From: Verrucomicrobia bacterium Tous-C9LFEB
GTDB taxonomy: Bacteria; Verrucomicrobiota; Verrucomicrobiia; Methylacidiphilales; UBA1321
Direction of reading: 5' to 3'
NCBI GenBank assembly: GCA_002304345.1
Contig: NEUU01000002.1
Location: 306,659-370,658 of the forward strand
Length of the DNA stretch: 64,000 nucleotides
In this document: one piece after another, positions 53,658 through 62,721 of the stretch
Layout: the number at the start of each line of letters is the position of its first letter
Numbering within the stretch: the stretch's first letter is position 1
The notes under the pieces: model-generated
Seen by the model: the letters and a program-made list of their open reading frames with translations, nothing else
Databases searched by the model: none
Told to the model about the DNA's origin: nothing
Translations under genes and position numbers: made by a program

Positions 53658-54884
53658 CTACTGCGCATTGTATGGAGCATCGATTCGAGCGGGTGCTCCG
53701 GCCACGCAAACGCTCTCGAGACGCAACTCCTGCCCCGGCGCGAGATCGGGAATGATTTCCACGCGATGCGGAATCTTTTCATCTAGATTTTGCGCGATCA
53801 TTTCCACATAGCGCCAGGTGCCATGCGGGGACATCTTGCCCAAATCTTGGGCTTTGACTTCTTTCCCATCGATCCGCACGCGGTATTTACCCGATTGCAT
53901 GGTGGCTTCACCAAAGAATAGAATATTTTTACCCCACACCAGCAGAACGAGCGGTGCAGGTGCTGGCTCGTCGGTGTTGGACCGGCTCGCGACGACAATG
54001 GAGTTCATCCAGCGCGACGGCGTGAAATCAAAAGCGATCGCTGAACGCGATGGCTTTCCCATCTGCCAGCCGCGAGGCAATTGAGGCAGGGTGGCCAACT
54101 GGAAGCGATTGACTGACATGTAGGTGTCAGCATTCAACATGGCTTGGGGAACACGACAGACCTGCTTTTGCGCGATCCCTTGCTGCAGTGCTGCCCATGC
54201 AGCCTCGGCATAAAGAGCGTACCCGGCATCTCCCGGATGCGTCACATCCAGTGCGACATCCCAGAGTTGATCAGGTGTGGCCTTACCTTCGGACACTCGT
54301 GCTTTTACGAGCGCAACCGCATCCGCAATGGCAAGTCCATAGGCTTTTCCAATTTCTTTGTGCTTCGCATCCAGCGGACGCTCGGGCGGGTTCGGCAGCA
54401 CATCTTTCTTTGCAGGAAGAATGACCTGTATGACGGGTACGCCCGCCTGCACCATACGCCGGATGAGCGATTCATAGGAAGCGAGACGATCGGCATCCGG
54501 CTTGGAATAGGGGTCATCGTTGATGGTGAAATCGAGAAAAACCAAATCGGGCTTATGTGAGAGCACGTCACGTTCCAGACGAAACGCTCCGAGTTGGGAG
54601 CCCGTACCGCCGATGGCAGCATCCCGGAATTCGAAGTGGGCTTTTGGATAAGCTTGTTTAAGCCGCCGGGAAACGAGCGCCCGATAGGAGGTACGCAGTG
54701 GATCAGTCGCTTGCGCGCCCCACGTCAAACTTCCCCCAAAAAAGGCAACATTAAGTGACTCGCCCTTATGGGCCCGCTGATCAAATCCTGCGTAGGTATT
54801 CATCGATTGAGAACTTTCCGATCTGACTCCAGTCAGATTCACTAATAAAAGGCTGAGCGCTATGGTGCAAACTTTGATTTTCAT
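53658..54884 (-). CDS. Secreted SGNH/GDSL-type esterase
   Basis: 408 residues from the ATG at 54884, where a signal peptide begins (MKIKVCTIALSLLLVNLTGV, cleavage near RSES). The SGNH blocks are in order: FFGGSLTWGAQ (Ser nucleophile), GGTGSQLGAF (Gly), FLDFTINDDP (Asn) and DVTHPGDAGYALYA (Asp/His). A C-terminal beta-rich part (about 250-408) may bind sugar. The family removes acetyl or other acyl groups from polysaccharides. It ends a minus-strand run after the FAD oxidoreductase, GH42-like, LamG-like and pseudopilin genes, so it probably helps strip the same polymer. Substrate unknown. Confidence 0.8.
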   Translation of the reverse strand: MKIKVCTIALSLLLVNLTGVRSESSQSMNTYAGFDQRAHKGESLNVAFFGGSLTWGAQATDPLRTSYRALVSRRLKQAYPKAHFEFRDAAIGGTGSQLGAFRLERDVLSHKPDLVFLDFTINDDPYSKPDADRLASYESLIRRMVQAGVPVIQVILPAKKDVLPNPPERPLDAKHKEIGKAYGLAIADAVALVKARVSEGKATPDQLWDVALDVTHPGDAGYALYAEAAWAALQQGIAQKQVCRVPQAMLNADTYMSVNRFQLATLPQLPRGWQMGKPSRSAIAFDFTPSRWMNSIVVASRSNTDEPAPAPLVLLVWGKNILFFGEATMQSGKYRVRIDGKEVKAQDLGKMSPHGTWRYVEMIAQNLDEKIPHRVEIIPDLAPGQELRLESVCVAGAPARIDAPYNAQ

Positions 54885-55093
54885 TTCATTCTTCGATCTG
54901 GATGTGAAAAGAAACTTGAATAAGCTCCGCTTCACGCGGACCGAACCTGACTTGGTCGCGGACCTTGAGCTTCTACGAATCGAATGTATGCCGCAAGACC
55001 TTCCAACGGCAAGCGGATTACTTCGCGAAGAATCCATCGGCACAAAAGCGGCATGGCGCTCCGGCGATACCGCTACAATATTCCGAAAATCTT

Positions 55094-56878
55094 CTACTGA
55101 CACGTCGCATAAGCACGAATCTCGTAGATGCTCGCCGAGAGACATCCCCAAGTCGCCTCGATCTTTAGTCTCAAACGACGGACCGTGATCGGCTGGGGGA
55201 ACTGATGCACTCGCTTTCGCAGATAGTTATCCTCTACGCAAACCAGTTCTTGATCGTCGAGCAGCAAGCGATACTGTTTCGCCGTTTCCGGCTGCGCTCC
55301 GCGAATGCTCTTGGATGTCACATGATCGCTCGGACTCAAAATCAATTCACGCTGAAGCCCCGTGCAGAAAGTGAGATGGATTTCCTGAATATTCTGCGGC
55401 CGGTCCCAAGACAGTTCCATCCACGCAGGTAGGGATTCCGACTGCCAGGCATTGTCAGCCTCACGCAATTCGCTATTCCATTTTTTGGACGTATCGCGTG
55501 CGATTCCATTGACCACGCGCCCGACAGTCAATTCCCCACTACTCGCTGTGACAATGGCTATGCGCGCCAAATCATGCTCATCTTCATTTTTTATTCCGGG
55601 CAAGTAGGCATCCTGACGCAAAAGCGATTGCTGAATACGTTTCATCGCAGGTTTGTCTACCAGCTCTCCAATCATTCCCACTTTCTCGCGCAGCATTGCC
55701 GCGGCAGCTCCAACGGCCTGTCCCATGACGGCGCACGTCCCCATGACTCGCAAGCTGGAGAAAGCCACATGCGTGGCACTCATATTCCGGCCCGCAAAGA
55801 AAAGATTACCCACATTGCGCGAATAGAGCGCCCGCAGGGGAATTCCATAAAGAGGAATACGATGATGCACACAGGGCGATTCATTGATGGCATCCACTCC
55901 AGTCGGCGGGTGCAAGTCCAACCACCATCCACCGTAGGCAACGACATCGTCGTATAAGCGCCCCGACTCGAGATCGCCTTGAGTCAGGATTTTCGGCCCA
56001 AGGAATCGACGGGACTCGCGCTTGCCGGGAATGGCTCCAACCCAATCAAGAGCCCAATGGGCGGAATCTGGATGGTCGCCTGAATTTTTAACGTAATCCC
56101 ATATACCCAAAGCAATGCGGAGCAATTCGTGTCGGATTTTTTCGTTATCATGAATTGTATCGAGCTGCCCACCCCACTCCGCCCACCAGTAGCCATATTC
56201 GAAACTCTGAACGGCCCGGAATTTAAACTCTTCCTTGCGAAAACGACGCACCCAGTGAGGCCGCCGAAAGGGTTGCGGTTTTTCATACTGGCGCGCGGTA
56301 AACAAGATGGAGCTGCCCAATGTCTGATTATCGGCTTTCTCCACGGCCAGTGTCTCGCCGAACTCCTCGCAGCACTCACGGCCCATACGAAAATCGGCCC
56401 CCGCCTCCAAGCCAAGCCGGCCATCCCCGGAACAGTCCGCGTAAAATGGAGCGACAATCTCAAACTCCTCTTCCGTTGAATGTCGCTGCACACGAATCGA
56501 TCGAATCCTCCTTTGCGTGGAAGATCCGTCCACGGCACACCCCACACAGGCGGCATTTAGCAGCAAGGTAATGTTGGGCTCTTGAATGACCTTTTCGTAG
56601 AGAAGCAAATCCCATTGAGAATAACTCCGGTGCGGATTGCGCACGGCGTCCTCCAGTCGAAATTCTTCAAGCAACCCCGTTTCGCGCGCCCCCGGTCGAT
56701 TCCCATGATTGTCGGCACCAACGATGTGCATCTTGATCTCGCTCGATGCGTTGCCACCGAGCACAGGTCTATCTTGAATCAATACTACTTTGGAGCCCAG
56801 CCGCGCCGCCGCTATCGCGGCGCATACGCCCGCCATTCCACCGCCTACTACGGCCAAATCACATTGTAACGTTTTCAT
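55094..56878 (-). CDS. FAD-dependent oxidoreductase with C-terminal jelly-roll
   Basis: 594 residues from the ATG at 56878. The dinucleotide motif CDLAVVGGGMAGVCAAIAAA, VLGGNASSEIKMHI and the FYADCSGDGRLGLEAGADFR block match the 'FAD-dependent oxidoreductase' family common in Verrucomicrobia and Planctomycetes polysaccharide loci. The last 150 residues (WMELSWDRPQNIQEIHLTFC, VRRLRLKIEATWGCLSASIY) look like a discoidin/F5-8-type jelly roll rather than part of the oxidoreductase. No signal peptide is seen, so location is uncertain. The reaction is unknown. It lies in the run with secreted hydrolases and may oxidise a sugar product. Confidence 0.8.
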   Translation of the reverse strand: MKTLQCDLAVVGGGMAGVCAAIAAARLGSKVVLIQDRPVLGGNASSEIKMHIVGADNHGNRPGARETGLLEEFRLEDAVRNPHRSYSQWDLLLYEKVIQEPNITLLLNAACVGCAVDGSSTQRRIRSIRVQRHSTEEEFEIVAPFYADCSGDGRLGLEAGADFRMGRECCEEFGETLAVEKADNQTLGSSILFTARQYEKPQPFRRPHWVRRFRKEEFKFRAVQSFEYGYWWAEWGGQLDTIHDNEKIRHELLRIALGIWDYVKNSGDHPDSAHWALDWVGAIPGKRESRRFLGPKILTQGDLESGRLYDDVVAYGGWWLDLHPPTGVDAINESPCVHHRIPLYGIPLRALYSRNVGNLFFAGRNMSATHVAFSSLRVMGTCAVMGQAVGAAAAMLREKVGMIGELVDKPAMKRIQQSLLRQDAYLPGIKNEDEHDLARIAIVTASSGELTVGRVVNGIARDTSKKWNSELREADNAWQSESLPAWMELSWDRPQNIQEIHLTFCTGLQRELILSPSDHVTSKSIRGAQPETAKQYRLLLDDQELVCVEDNYLRKRVHQFPQPITVRRLRLKIEATWGCLSASIYEIRAYATCQ

Positions 56879-56916
56879 TTCTATAACGAACCCGGACGCC
56901 GGTTTGCGTTTGGATT

Positions 56917-59901
56917 TCAATCGGAAAGTCGGGGAACCTTGAGAATATAGATAAGGCCTGGCACGAATTCGCCGCTCACGATACCTTGTTTGACGGGCAG
57001 GCTCTGGCCCGTAATCACTTCTGTCACCTCGCGAACCACCGGCGCAATTCCCGATACAGTCACCTGTCGCTTTCCCTCCGCATTTAACTCGGCAAAACTG
57101 TGATTTAATTCCCGGTCGTTGGGCGACAATACAAAGGGCAGATAATCGGCTTTATCACTACACAATGGCCGCATCATCACCTGTCGTCCTTCCACGCGAT
57201 AAGTGATCGGGCTACCCACCGTTTCATTGACCGCACGTTGAAGGTAGCGAATGGATTTGCCGAAATGGATCTGGCCGCAGGCTAACAACACCTTTCCTTT
57301 TCCGAATGGAATTGACCACAAAAGCGGGCGCCCCTGTCCGTCACTTTTCTCTATCTTGGCACCACTTGCAGAGTCCCATTCCACCCGATCGAGCCGCTTC
57401 ACTGTCAACTCCCCTGTCGAATCGCTCACATTTCCCCGGGAGAGCTCTTCTGCGACTCGACCTCCCAGCGCCTTGACCAAAGCGTGCGCTTCCTCGGCAT
57501 TTCCGGTGAGGTAGCGAGCGGTTTCCGTGCTCGCCAAAAAAATCCCTCCGCTGCGTACATAGGCCAACAATGTATCCAGTGATTGCGGTTGCAAAACGTG
57601 AGAGCTGGAATCGACAAGCAGACGATACGCTTGCATCGCCGCCAGGCTGCTATCGTCGTCCACCCAACTGCAGAGATTGTGCATTCCCTCGCCCGCGGCC
57701 TGCATCAATTCGCTCACTTCCGGATACAGTGCCGTGCGAAACGACCGGGCTTGCAGCATCGATTGAATCCCGTCGAAGTACGCAGCCCAAGGCTGCAAGG
57801 CTCGACTACGATTCAGTTCTTCCTGATGCGCCGCCAGCCCTGCGGTCCACTTGGCCATCTCCTGATACTCGGCAACCCCTTCGTGTTTTTGCTTGGCCCA
57901 GACCAGACCCCACATGATGTTTTGTCCCTCGAATGTTCCAGCCCACACGCTATTGGCGATGACCATCGCCACCGATCCGATATTGGGCATGACATAATGC
58001 CCCTCCGGATTGGCCGCAACGCCATGATTACGCATGATGCAGGTCTGGATGTAGGATGACTGTGTTTCGCCACCCCCATTGCTGTAGCGAAATTGGCTTG
58101 CCGCAAAAACCTTGGCGAGTCGTCCCGTCGAGCCAAATCCCTCCTTGCCATAAGCCATCATGGGGCGCTGGGGATCGGCCTTCCGCGCCAACGTGGTCAG
58201 CTCCGACATGCGGTCCACTACAAAGTCCGCCTTAAAACGGTGGAAATCCATCCACGCCGCGCTCGTCTCCCATTTACAAGTCCAGTCCGGTTGCGGCGGC
58301 TGAACCTCCTGCCAAGATTTGTAGGAAGTCCCCCAACTTGCATTCAATGACTCCAACTTTGCGATATAGATTTTCTGAAGATAAATCCGAAATGCCAGGC
58401 GAGCGGCCGGAGAGTAATCACAGATACTAGGCGGCGTATCGGTCAAAAAGCCTTCACTCGGCCCGGCATAAACGAGATAACCTCCCACATCAGGATTACC
58501 CCGGTAATGACCAATCAATTCTCGCAAGAGTATTTGATGCGCCTGCGTGAACCGCGGGCCAAAGGGAGTGACATAATGATAACTGGCCTGGATCGTTTTT
58601 TGATTCTGGTCCATGAGTTCCTCGAACCACAACCAATCGGGAAGTGTGTCTCCGGCAAACCCAATCCCCAGCCACGCGGATTGGCCGTTCTTTCTCGAGA
58701 ACGCAAGCAATCCATCGAGAAGGTTCCATTGGTACTGTCCCGGAGTGGGCTCGAATTCATTCCACCCAATGAGAAAACCGGGCGTCATACCAGCGCTCTT
58801 CGACCAATCCGCCAATGCTGGAAGCGAGGTGGTAGGCAGACGTTTCTCTTGCGCGGGATCGAAGTGAGTGGTCATCCAGCTCAGCGAATAGACATTGATA
58901 TCAGGCTTGGCCGAATCAGCCGTTGTTTTTTTGAGAGATGGAATTGCGAGCTTACTCACCGACGCCGCAGAAAGAGGCGCGTTCACGGGGCGCCCCCCCG
59001 AGTCATCACGCAAGACTTGGTAGACCAGACGGCACTCGCCGCCGGGAGCGCCTTGGGTATCATGGCCGCTCAATTCCAGGAAGTAGGTTCCTTCCGGCAA
59101 TCGTGGCAGCTCCAAAGCGACATCGGATTTTTTATCAAAATCGCCACTCTGCCAAATCACATCATTCAACGTGCTGCGAACAACCGCTTTCACCTTTGAA
59201 ATCGATGACGTATTGAGCAGCCCATTCCAGATCCACGACTTCAGCTGTGCCGGACGATCATAACCATACTCATAGTAGTTCACCGCCGTCCATGTGATGG
59301 AGGATGGTTTGGTATAAAGAAAATCTTTGAGCTTCCACACCCATGTCGCTTCTTGCGGCAAGCTGCCAGTCCCCACTCTCGGCCCGAACAGAGTGCGCTC
59401 GCCACGCTCCGAACTGCCCGTGACATTAACGCACATCAATTTCAATCCGGAATGTCCACCACGGAGTCGCACCTGGCGCAAACTCCATCCATCAAATACC
59501 GCGTCATAATAAGTCCCTTTCGCCAGATAGGGCTGCGAAAGACCTTCGGTTGTTTCCTCTCGGAGAGAAAATGTTCCCGAATCATCTTGAAACAAGAACA
59601 GCAGCGAGTCGGTCTTGCGTCCCTTGTACCAGACCGCCACGTTCCGGCTGTCTGCAGGCAGTTCCAGACTCAAAACAAACTTGGGCGCGGCGATCGCTGG
59701 AGAAACGAGAACGACACCCGGAGCTACGCCGATTCCATCTGTTACGATTTTGTAGGGCGCTGTCACCTCGATCCCAGAGAGATCAGCATAGCGAAATCCT
59801 TTCTCCTCCGCCGCCACCCAGCGCATTTCGCTCTTGGCCCAGGCAGAGGAAGCGACACCGACCAAACCAAAAAGCGCGATCACCAATGTATTGAATTTCA
59901 T
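56917..59901 (-). CDS. Secreted GH42-like glycoside hydrolase
   Basis: 994 residues with signal peptide MKFNTLVIALFGLVGVASSA (then WAKS). About 330 residues of beta-rich modules precede the barrel (DINVYSLSWMTTHFDPAQEK onward). GH42-type features follow: GFLIGWNEFEPTPGQYQWNL, VGGYLVYAGPSEGFLTD with Glu483 as acid/base candidate, PMMAYGKEGFGS with Glu587 as nucleophile candidate. A trimer-type domain (LLVDSSSHVLQPQSLDTLLA) and small C-terminal domain finish it. The family includes beta-galactosidases, but secreted members of this size may have other substrates. It probably releases sugars for uptake in concert with the esterase and oxidoreductase downstream. Confidence 0.7.
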   Translation of the reverse strand: MKFNTLVIALFGLVGVASSAWAKSEMRWVAAEEKGFRYADLSGIEVTAPYKIVTDGIGVAPGVVLVSPAIAAPKFVLSLELPADSRNVAVWYKGRKTDSLLFLFQDDSGTFSLREETTEGLSQPYLAKGTYYDAVFDGWSLRQVRLRGGHSGLKLMCVNVTGSSERGERTLFGPRVGTGSLPQEATWVWKLKDFLYTKPSSITWTAVNYYEYGYDRPAQLKSWIWNGLLNTSSISKVKAVVRSTLNDVIWQSGDFDKKSDVALELPRLPEGTYFLELSGHDTQGAPGGECRLVYQVLRDDSGGRPVNAPLSAASVSKLAIPSLKKTTADSAKPDINVYSLSWMTTHFDPAQEKRLPTTSLPALADWSKSAGMTPGFLIGWNEFEPTPGQYQWNLLDGLLAFSRKNGQSAWLGIGFAGDTLPDWLWFEELMDQNQKTIQASYHYVTPFGPRFTQAHQILLRELIGHYRGNPDVGGYLVYAGPSEGFLTDTPPSICDYSPAARLAFRIYLQKIYIAKLESLNASWGTSYKSWQEVQPPQPDWTCKWETSAAWMDFHRFKADFVVDRMSELTTLARKADPQRPMMAYGKEGFGSTGRLAKVFAASQFRYSNGGGETQSSYIQTCIMRNHGVAANPEGHYVMPNIGSVAMVIANSVWAGTFEGQNIMWGLVWAKQKHEGVAEYQEMAKWTAGLAAHQEELNRSRALQPWAAYFDGIQSMLQARSFRTALYPEVSELMQAAGEGMHNLCSWVDDDSSLAAMQAYRLLVDSSSHVLQPQSLDTLLAYVRSGGIFLASTETARYLTGNAEEAHALVKALGGRVAEELSRGNVSDSTGELTVKRLDRVEWDSASGAKIEKSDGQGRPLLWSIPFGKGKVLLACGQIHFGKSIRYLQRAVNETVGSPITYRVEGRQVMMRPLCSDKADYLPFVLSPNDRELNHSFAELNAEGKRQVTVSGIAPVVREVTEVITGQSLPVKQGIVSGEFVPGLIYILKVPRLSD

Positions 59902-59925
59902 AAAAACTTAATCCGAAGGTCAGTT

Positions 59926-60768
59926 TCACTTACTGACCGGAGTCACATCGGCATAGCTTTCGCCCAACCGGATTTCATCCACAATGACGGTGGTCTTCGC
60001 ATCGAGCGTATCGCGCTCGAACCAAACGCCGCTGAACGGTGCAGACAATTTATCCACTATCGCTTGGGGAGGAGTGGGCGGTTCCGACGTACCCAGCCGA
60101 GGATCAATCCATACCTGAATGGTATCCGTCCTGTCGCCAGGCATCGCTTTCGGCCCGTATTCAATGCGAGCCACGAACAAATAGGTGTGATCGTCTTGCC
60201 CCACTACTTTGGTCGAAGAACTGATCAGGCGAATAAATGGAGCGGCCGCTTTCTCATTATAGGCCAATCCCAAATTGATCGGGCTCGATCCAAGCTTGAT
60301 AACCATCAACATGCTCGGCGATATCTCCCCCTTCACCCGCATGAGGCAGCTCAACCACAGACTCGTTCCGGGACGACCAAATACTTTTGGGTCCTCAACC
60401 GAACGCAACTCAGCAAACGGATCTCCAGGATATGGCGTATAGATCAACAGCATCGGAGAGATGCCGCCAGGCACCTCAATCGCATTTCCCTCAACACTGA
60501 GAGCGACTTCCCCGGTTTGGTACGATAGTCCTTGAGAAGTCACGACCAACGGCTGCCGCTTGCCCAGCATCTTGAGCTTTTGAAATCCGCTACCACCTTC
60601 TCCCACAGGCTTCCCCGTCGCATTCTCTTGGGAAACATCCGGATTCTCCGTTCCCGCTCCTTCCGTGAAACTCTGGTAGGCAATCAATCTCGCTTCGAGA
60701 CAACAAGGCAACCACACAATGGCTAAGCCGCAAATCAATAGCGAGACAAGGGTAGTATTGGCTTTCAT
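59926..60768 (-). CDS. Secreted LamG-like protein
   Basis: 280 residues from the ATG at 60768, which begins a signal peptide (MKANTTLVSLLICGLAIVWL, cleavage near LEARL). The body has the alternating strand pattern of concanavalin-like jelly rolls (LIAYQSFTEGAGTENPDVSQ, SLWLSCLMRVKGEISPSMLM, IQVWIDPRLGTSEPP, IVDEIRLGESYADV). These modules bind sugars or proteins but usually do not catalyse. The same alternation occurs at the start of the GH at 30165. It lies 14 bases after the pseudopilin and 24 before the GH42-like gene. Confidence 0.6.
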   Translation of the reverse strand: MKANTTLVSLLICGLAIVWLPCCLEARLIAYQSFTEGAGTENPDVSQENATGKPVGEGGSGFQKLKMLGKRQPLVVTSQGLSYQTGEVALSVEGNAIEVPGGISPMLLIYTPYPGDPFAELRSVEDPKVFGRPGTSLWLSCLMRVKGEISPSMLMVIKLGSSPINLGLAYNEKAAAPFIRLISSSTKVVGQDDHTYLFVARIEYGPKAMPGDRTDTIQVWIDPRLGTSEPPTPPQAIVDKLSAPFSGVWFERDTLDAKTTVIVDEIRLGESYADVTPVSK

Positions 60769-60782
60769 AGCGAAGTGAACTC

Positions 60783-61409
60783 CTATTGACCACGAATGAA
60801 TTGGGAATAGGTGCGCGTTGAGATATCCGTATAAGTTGCGCCTTCGATATGACCATCGAAGAAAAGCAGGTTGGCGTTGCTTTTGCCATGACGACACGAA
60901 ATGTCCGCAGAGGATTGCAGCCACGATGTATTCTTGGCGTCCGCGATCATGACAGTCTGGCCCGGATTCGCCACGGCAGTGAGTTTATCGTCGGTCGTCG
61001 TAACATTATCTCCGATTCGACTATTGAAATCGTAACTTCGCTGTGGCGAAGTATCGCGATAAGCCAGCGGACACAAAAAGATCGTATCGCGACAGGGCGG
61101 CGCACCCGCCGTCTCACCGGCGAGTAACGTGACCCCCACGTAGGGCGCAATGCGGGCATGCCAGATTAAGCCCGAGGCCATGGATGTAGGATAGAATCCG
61201 TTATTGTCGTTGGCGAAAGTCTGCACGCCTAAAAAAATCTGACGCAGGTTGGACGCGCATTTTACGGTCCGCACTCTATCCTGTGCCAAAGATAAGACGG
61301 GAAATAACATTACTCCCAAAATGGAGATAATGGAGCACGCCACAAGGATCTCGAGCAAACTCCAACCCGAGTCCGAGGACTTTCGCTCGAGGAGCGGAAT
61401 AGCCTTCAT
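60783..61409 (-). CDS. Pseudopilin (prepilin-type N-terminal domain), module 3
   Basis: 208 residues. The leader is RKSSDSGWSLLEILVACSII, a less canonical version of the prepilin motif with Trp-Ser in place of Phe-Thr and the +5 Glu retained. CASNLRQIFLGVQTFANDNN and FFDGHIEGATYTD at the C-terminus match the same families as the other pseudopilins here. It is the first gene of the run pseudopilin, LamG-like, GH42-like, FAD oxidoreductase, SGNH, and lies 54 bases downstream of the GntR-LacI regulator. No assembly machinery is present. Confidence 0.85.
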   Translation of the reverse strand: MKAIPLLERKSSDSGWSLLEILVACSIISILGVMLFPVLSLAQDRVRTVKCASNLRQIFLGVQTFANDNNGFYPTSMASGLIWHARIAPYVGVTLLAGETAGAPPCRDTIFLCPLAYRDTSPQRSYDFNSRIGDNVTTTDDKLTAVANPGQTVMIADAKNTSWLQSSADISCRHGKSNANLLFFDGHIEGATYTDISTRTYSQFIRGQ

Positions 61410-61463
61410 AACTTCCTCTCATTGATGACTGACAGGTGCATGGGAAGTATTCGATCGAATGCG

Positions 61464-62564
61464 TCAAGCCGAGATGTGGGTATAGAACTCCGCTGAATTT
61501 ACCCCAGTCTCCTGCAATCGCGGAGCCAGATAGCTCAATTGAGGTTTGAGACTGGGTTTGAGCAACTTCTTCAACAGCATCGACACGGACAATCGCGCCA
61601 ACTCATCCACGTCCAAGGCAAACAGGATCGTCGGCACTGCGAAAGGCATCGGTATCTGCAAATTTGTCTGTGTGGCAACAATCACATCGGTACGACCTTT
61701 GCGCGCCAATAACGAAGCGCAGGCCTGCGCTGTGATGTCATCGCGCAGGAGCACTCCATCAATTCTGCGTGAAGCCGGGGATGCCAATACCTGCTGCGCC
61801 AGCCGGTATCCATATTCCACGCCAGTCATGCCGGTGGCCCGCACCAGAGAGCGCCCCATTTGCTGCCCAGCCTCCTCTACGGCCTCTTCAAAGAGATGAC
61901 TAAAGCCATCGTCCATGGGTCGAACCCCCGCAAGAATGTGGCGACATCCCCGCTTGCGAAGTTCTGTGAGTGCCTGCCTGGCAAACGCGCTCTGATCGAT
62001 TTCCACACCAAAGGTGCTCGCGGAACTGGCCGATCCACAGACGGGAATTTTATCCGTCATCAACCGCGTCGAGGTGAGAATTCCATTGAGCATGCCCGCC
62101 TCAATATCCTCCTCCAGCCCGGAGAAGTCGGAGGGGCGACGCACGTGCACCTCACTACTGGGTTGGGCGTTGACTGAGAGCATATAGGTTCTATCGGCCA
62201 AACCGTTCAAGCCCAAATGCCGGTGTTGGAAATGGGTCAACACCGGGAAGAAATAACTACTCGTCAACGGCGGCACCACAATTCCCACCTGCCAGATCGA
62301 GCGCTTCGGGAAGCGCGGGTAAAGCTCCGATACAATCGTGCCCGCTTTCTGTCGACGCGTGAGCACACCATCCACCACCAACCACTTCATCGCCGTAGCC
62401 AACGTACAGTGACAAACCCCAAGTTCGTGAACCAATTCCGCATGAGTCGGCAAACGATCGCCGATATTCAGCTCGCGCTCGTGAATGTATTGCAGCATGA
62501 GCCGGTAGGCCGCGAGGGAGGAATACTTTTCGCGAGGAGGCAGAGGGCGGGGAGCGAAGGACAT
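61464..62564 (-). CDS. GntR-type HTH fused to LacI-type sensor
   Basis: 366 residues. The N-terminus is a winged helix of the GntR class (AAYRLMLQYIHERELNIGDR, LPTHAELVHELGVCHCTLAT, then VDGVLTRRQKAGTIV), not a LacI helix-turn-helix. The rest follows the LacI-type sugar-sensing domain (DGFSHLFEEAVEEAGQQMGR, IDGVLLRDDITAQACASLLA). Such chimeras control sugar genes. It is divergent from a PEP-CTERM gene, and the dyad at 62613-62644 lies between. It heads the pseudopilin-hydrolase run on the same strand and probably regulates it. Ligand unknown. Confidence 0.85.
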   Translation of the reverse strand: MSFAPRPLPPREKYSSLAAYRLMLQYIHERELNIGDRLPTHAELVHELGVCHCTLATAMKWLVVDGVLTRRQKAGTIVSELYPRFPKRSIWQVGIVVPPLTSSYFFPVLTHFQHRHLGLNGLADRTYMLSVNAQPSSEVHVRRPSDFSGLEEDIEAGMLNGILTSTRLMTDKIPVCGSASSASTFGVEIDQSAFARQALTELRKRGCRHILAGVRPMDDGFSHLFEEAVEEAGQQMGRSLVRATGMTGVEYGYRLAQQVLASPASRRIDGVLLRDDITAQACASLLARKGRTDVIVATQTNLQIPMPFAVPTILFALDVDELARLSVSMLLKKLLKPSLKPQLSYLAPRLQETGVNSAEFYTHISA

Positions 62565-62612
62565 GACAGTAGGAAAGACGGTTTAAGGTGATTTGTAAAA
62601 TATAAATTCTGA

Positions 62613-62644
62613 TTGACTATAATATATTTTTCATCCATAGTCAA
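62613..62644. promoter_or_regulatory. TTGACTAT/ATAGTCAA inverted repeat
   Basis: Perfect 8-bp arms (62613-62620, 62637-62644) around a 16-base spacer, in the divergent region between the GntR-LacI gene and the PEP-CTERM gene. The region is AT-rich and contains TATAAT-like sequence. It is a credible dimer operator for the adjacent regulator. Confidence 0.5.
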
Positions 62645-62721
62645 ACTCATCCTGAAAAAAGCCTCCGCCGGAGTTATCGGTCGCGCTTCATCATCGCAAT
62701 CATCAACCCATTGACCTACGC

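Noticed and set aside
53446..53709. 87-residue minus-strand frame across the end of the SGNH gene
   Set aside because: Overlaps a clear gene in another frame, has no domain or start context, and Arg/Ser-rich composition typical of chance frames.
59353..60528. 391-residue plus-strand frame opposite the GH42-like and LamG-like genes
   Set aside because: Spans two clear minus-strand genes with signal peptides; no motif in the frame itself.
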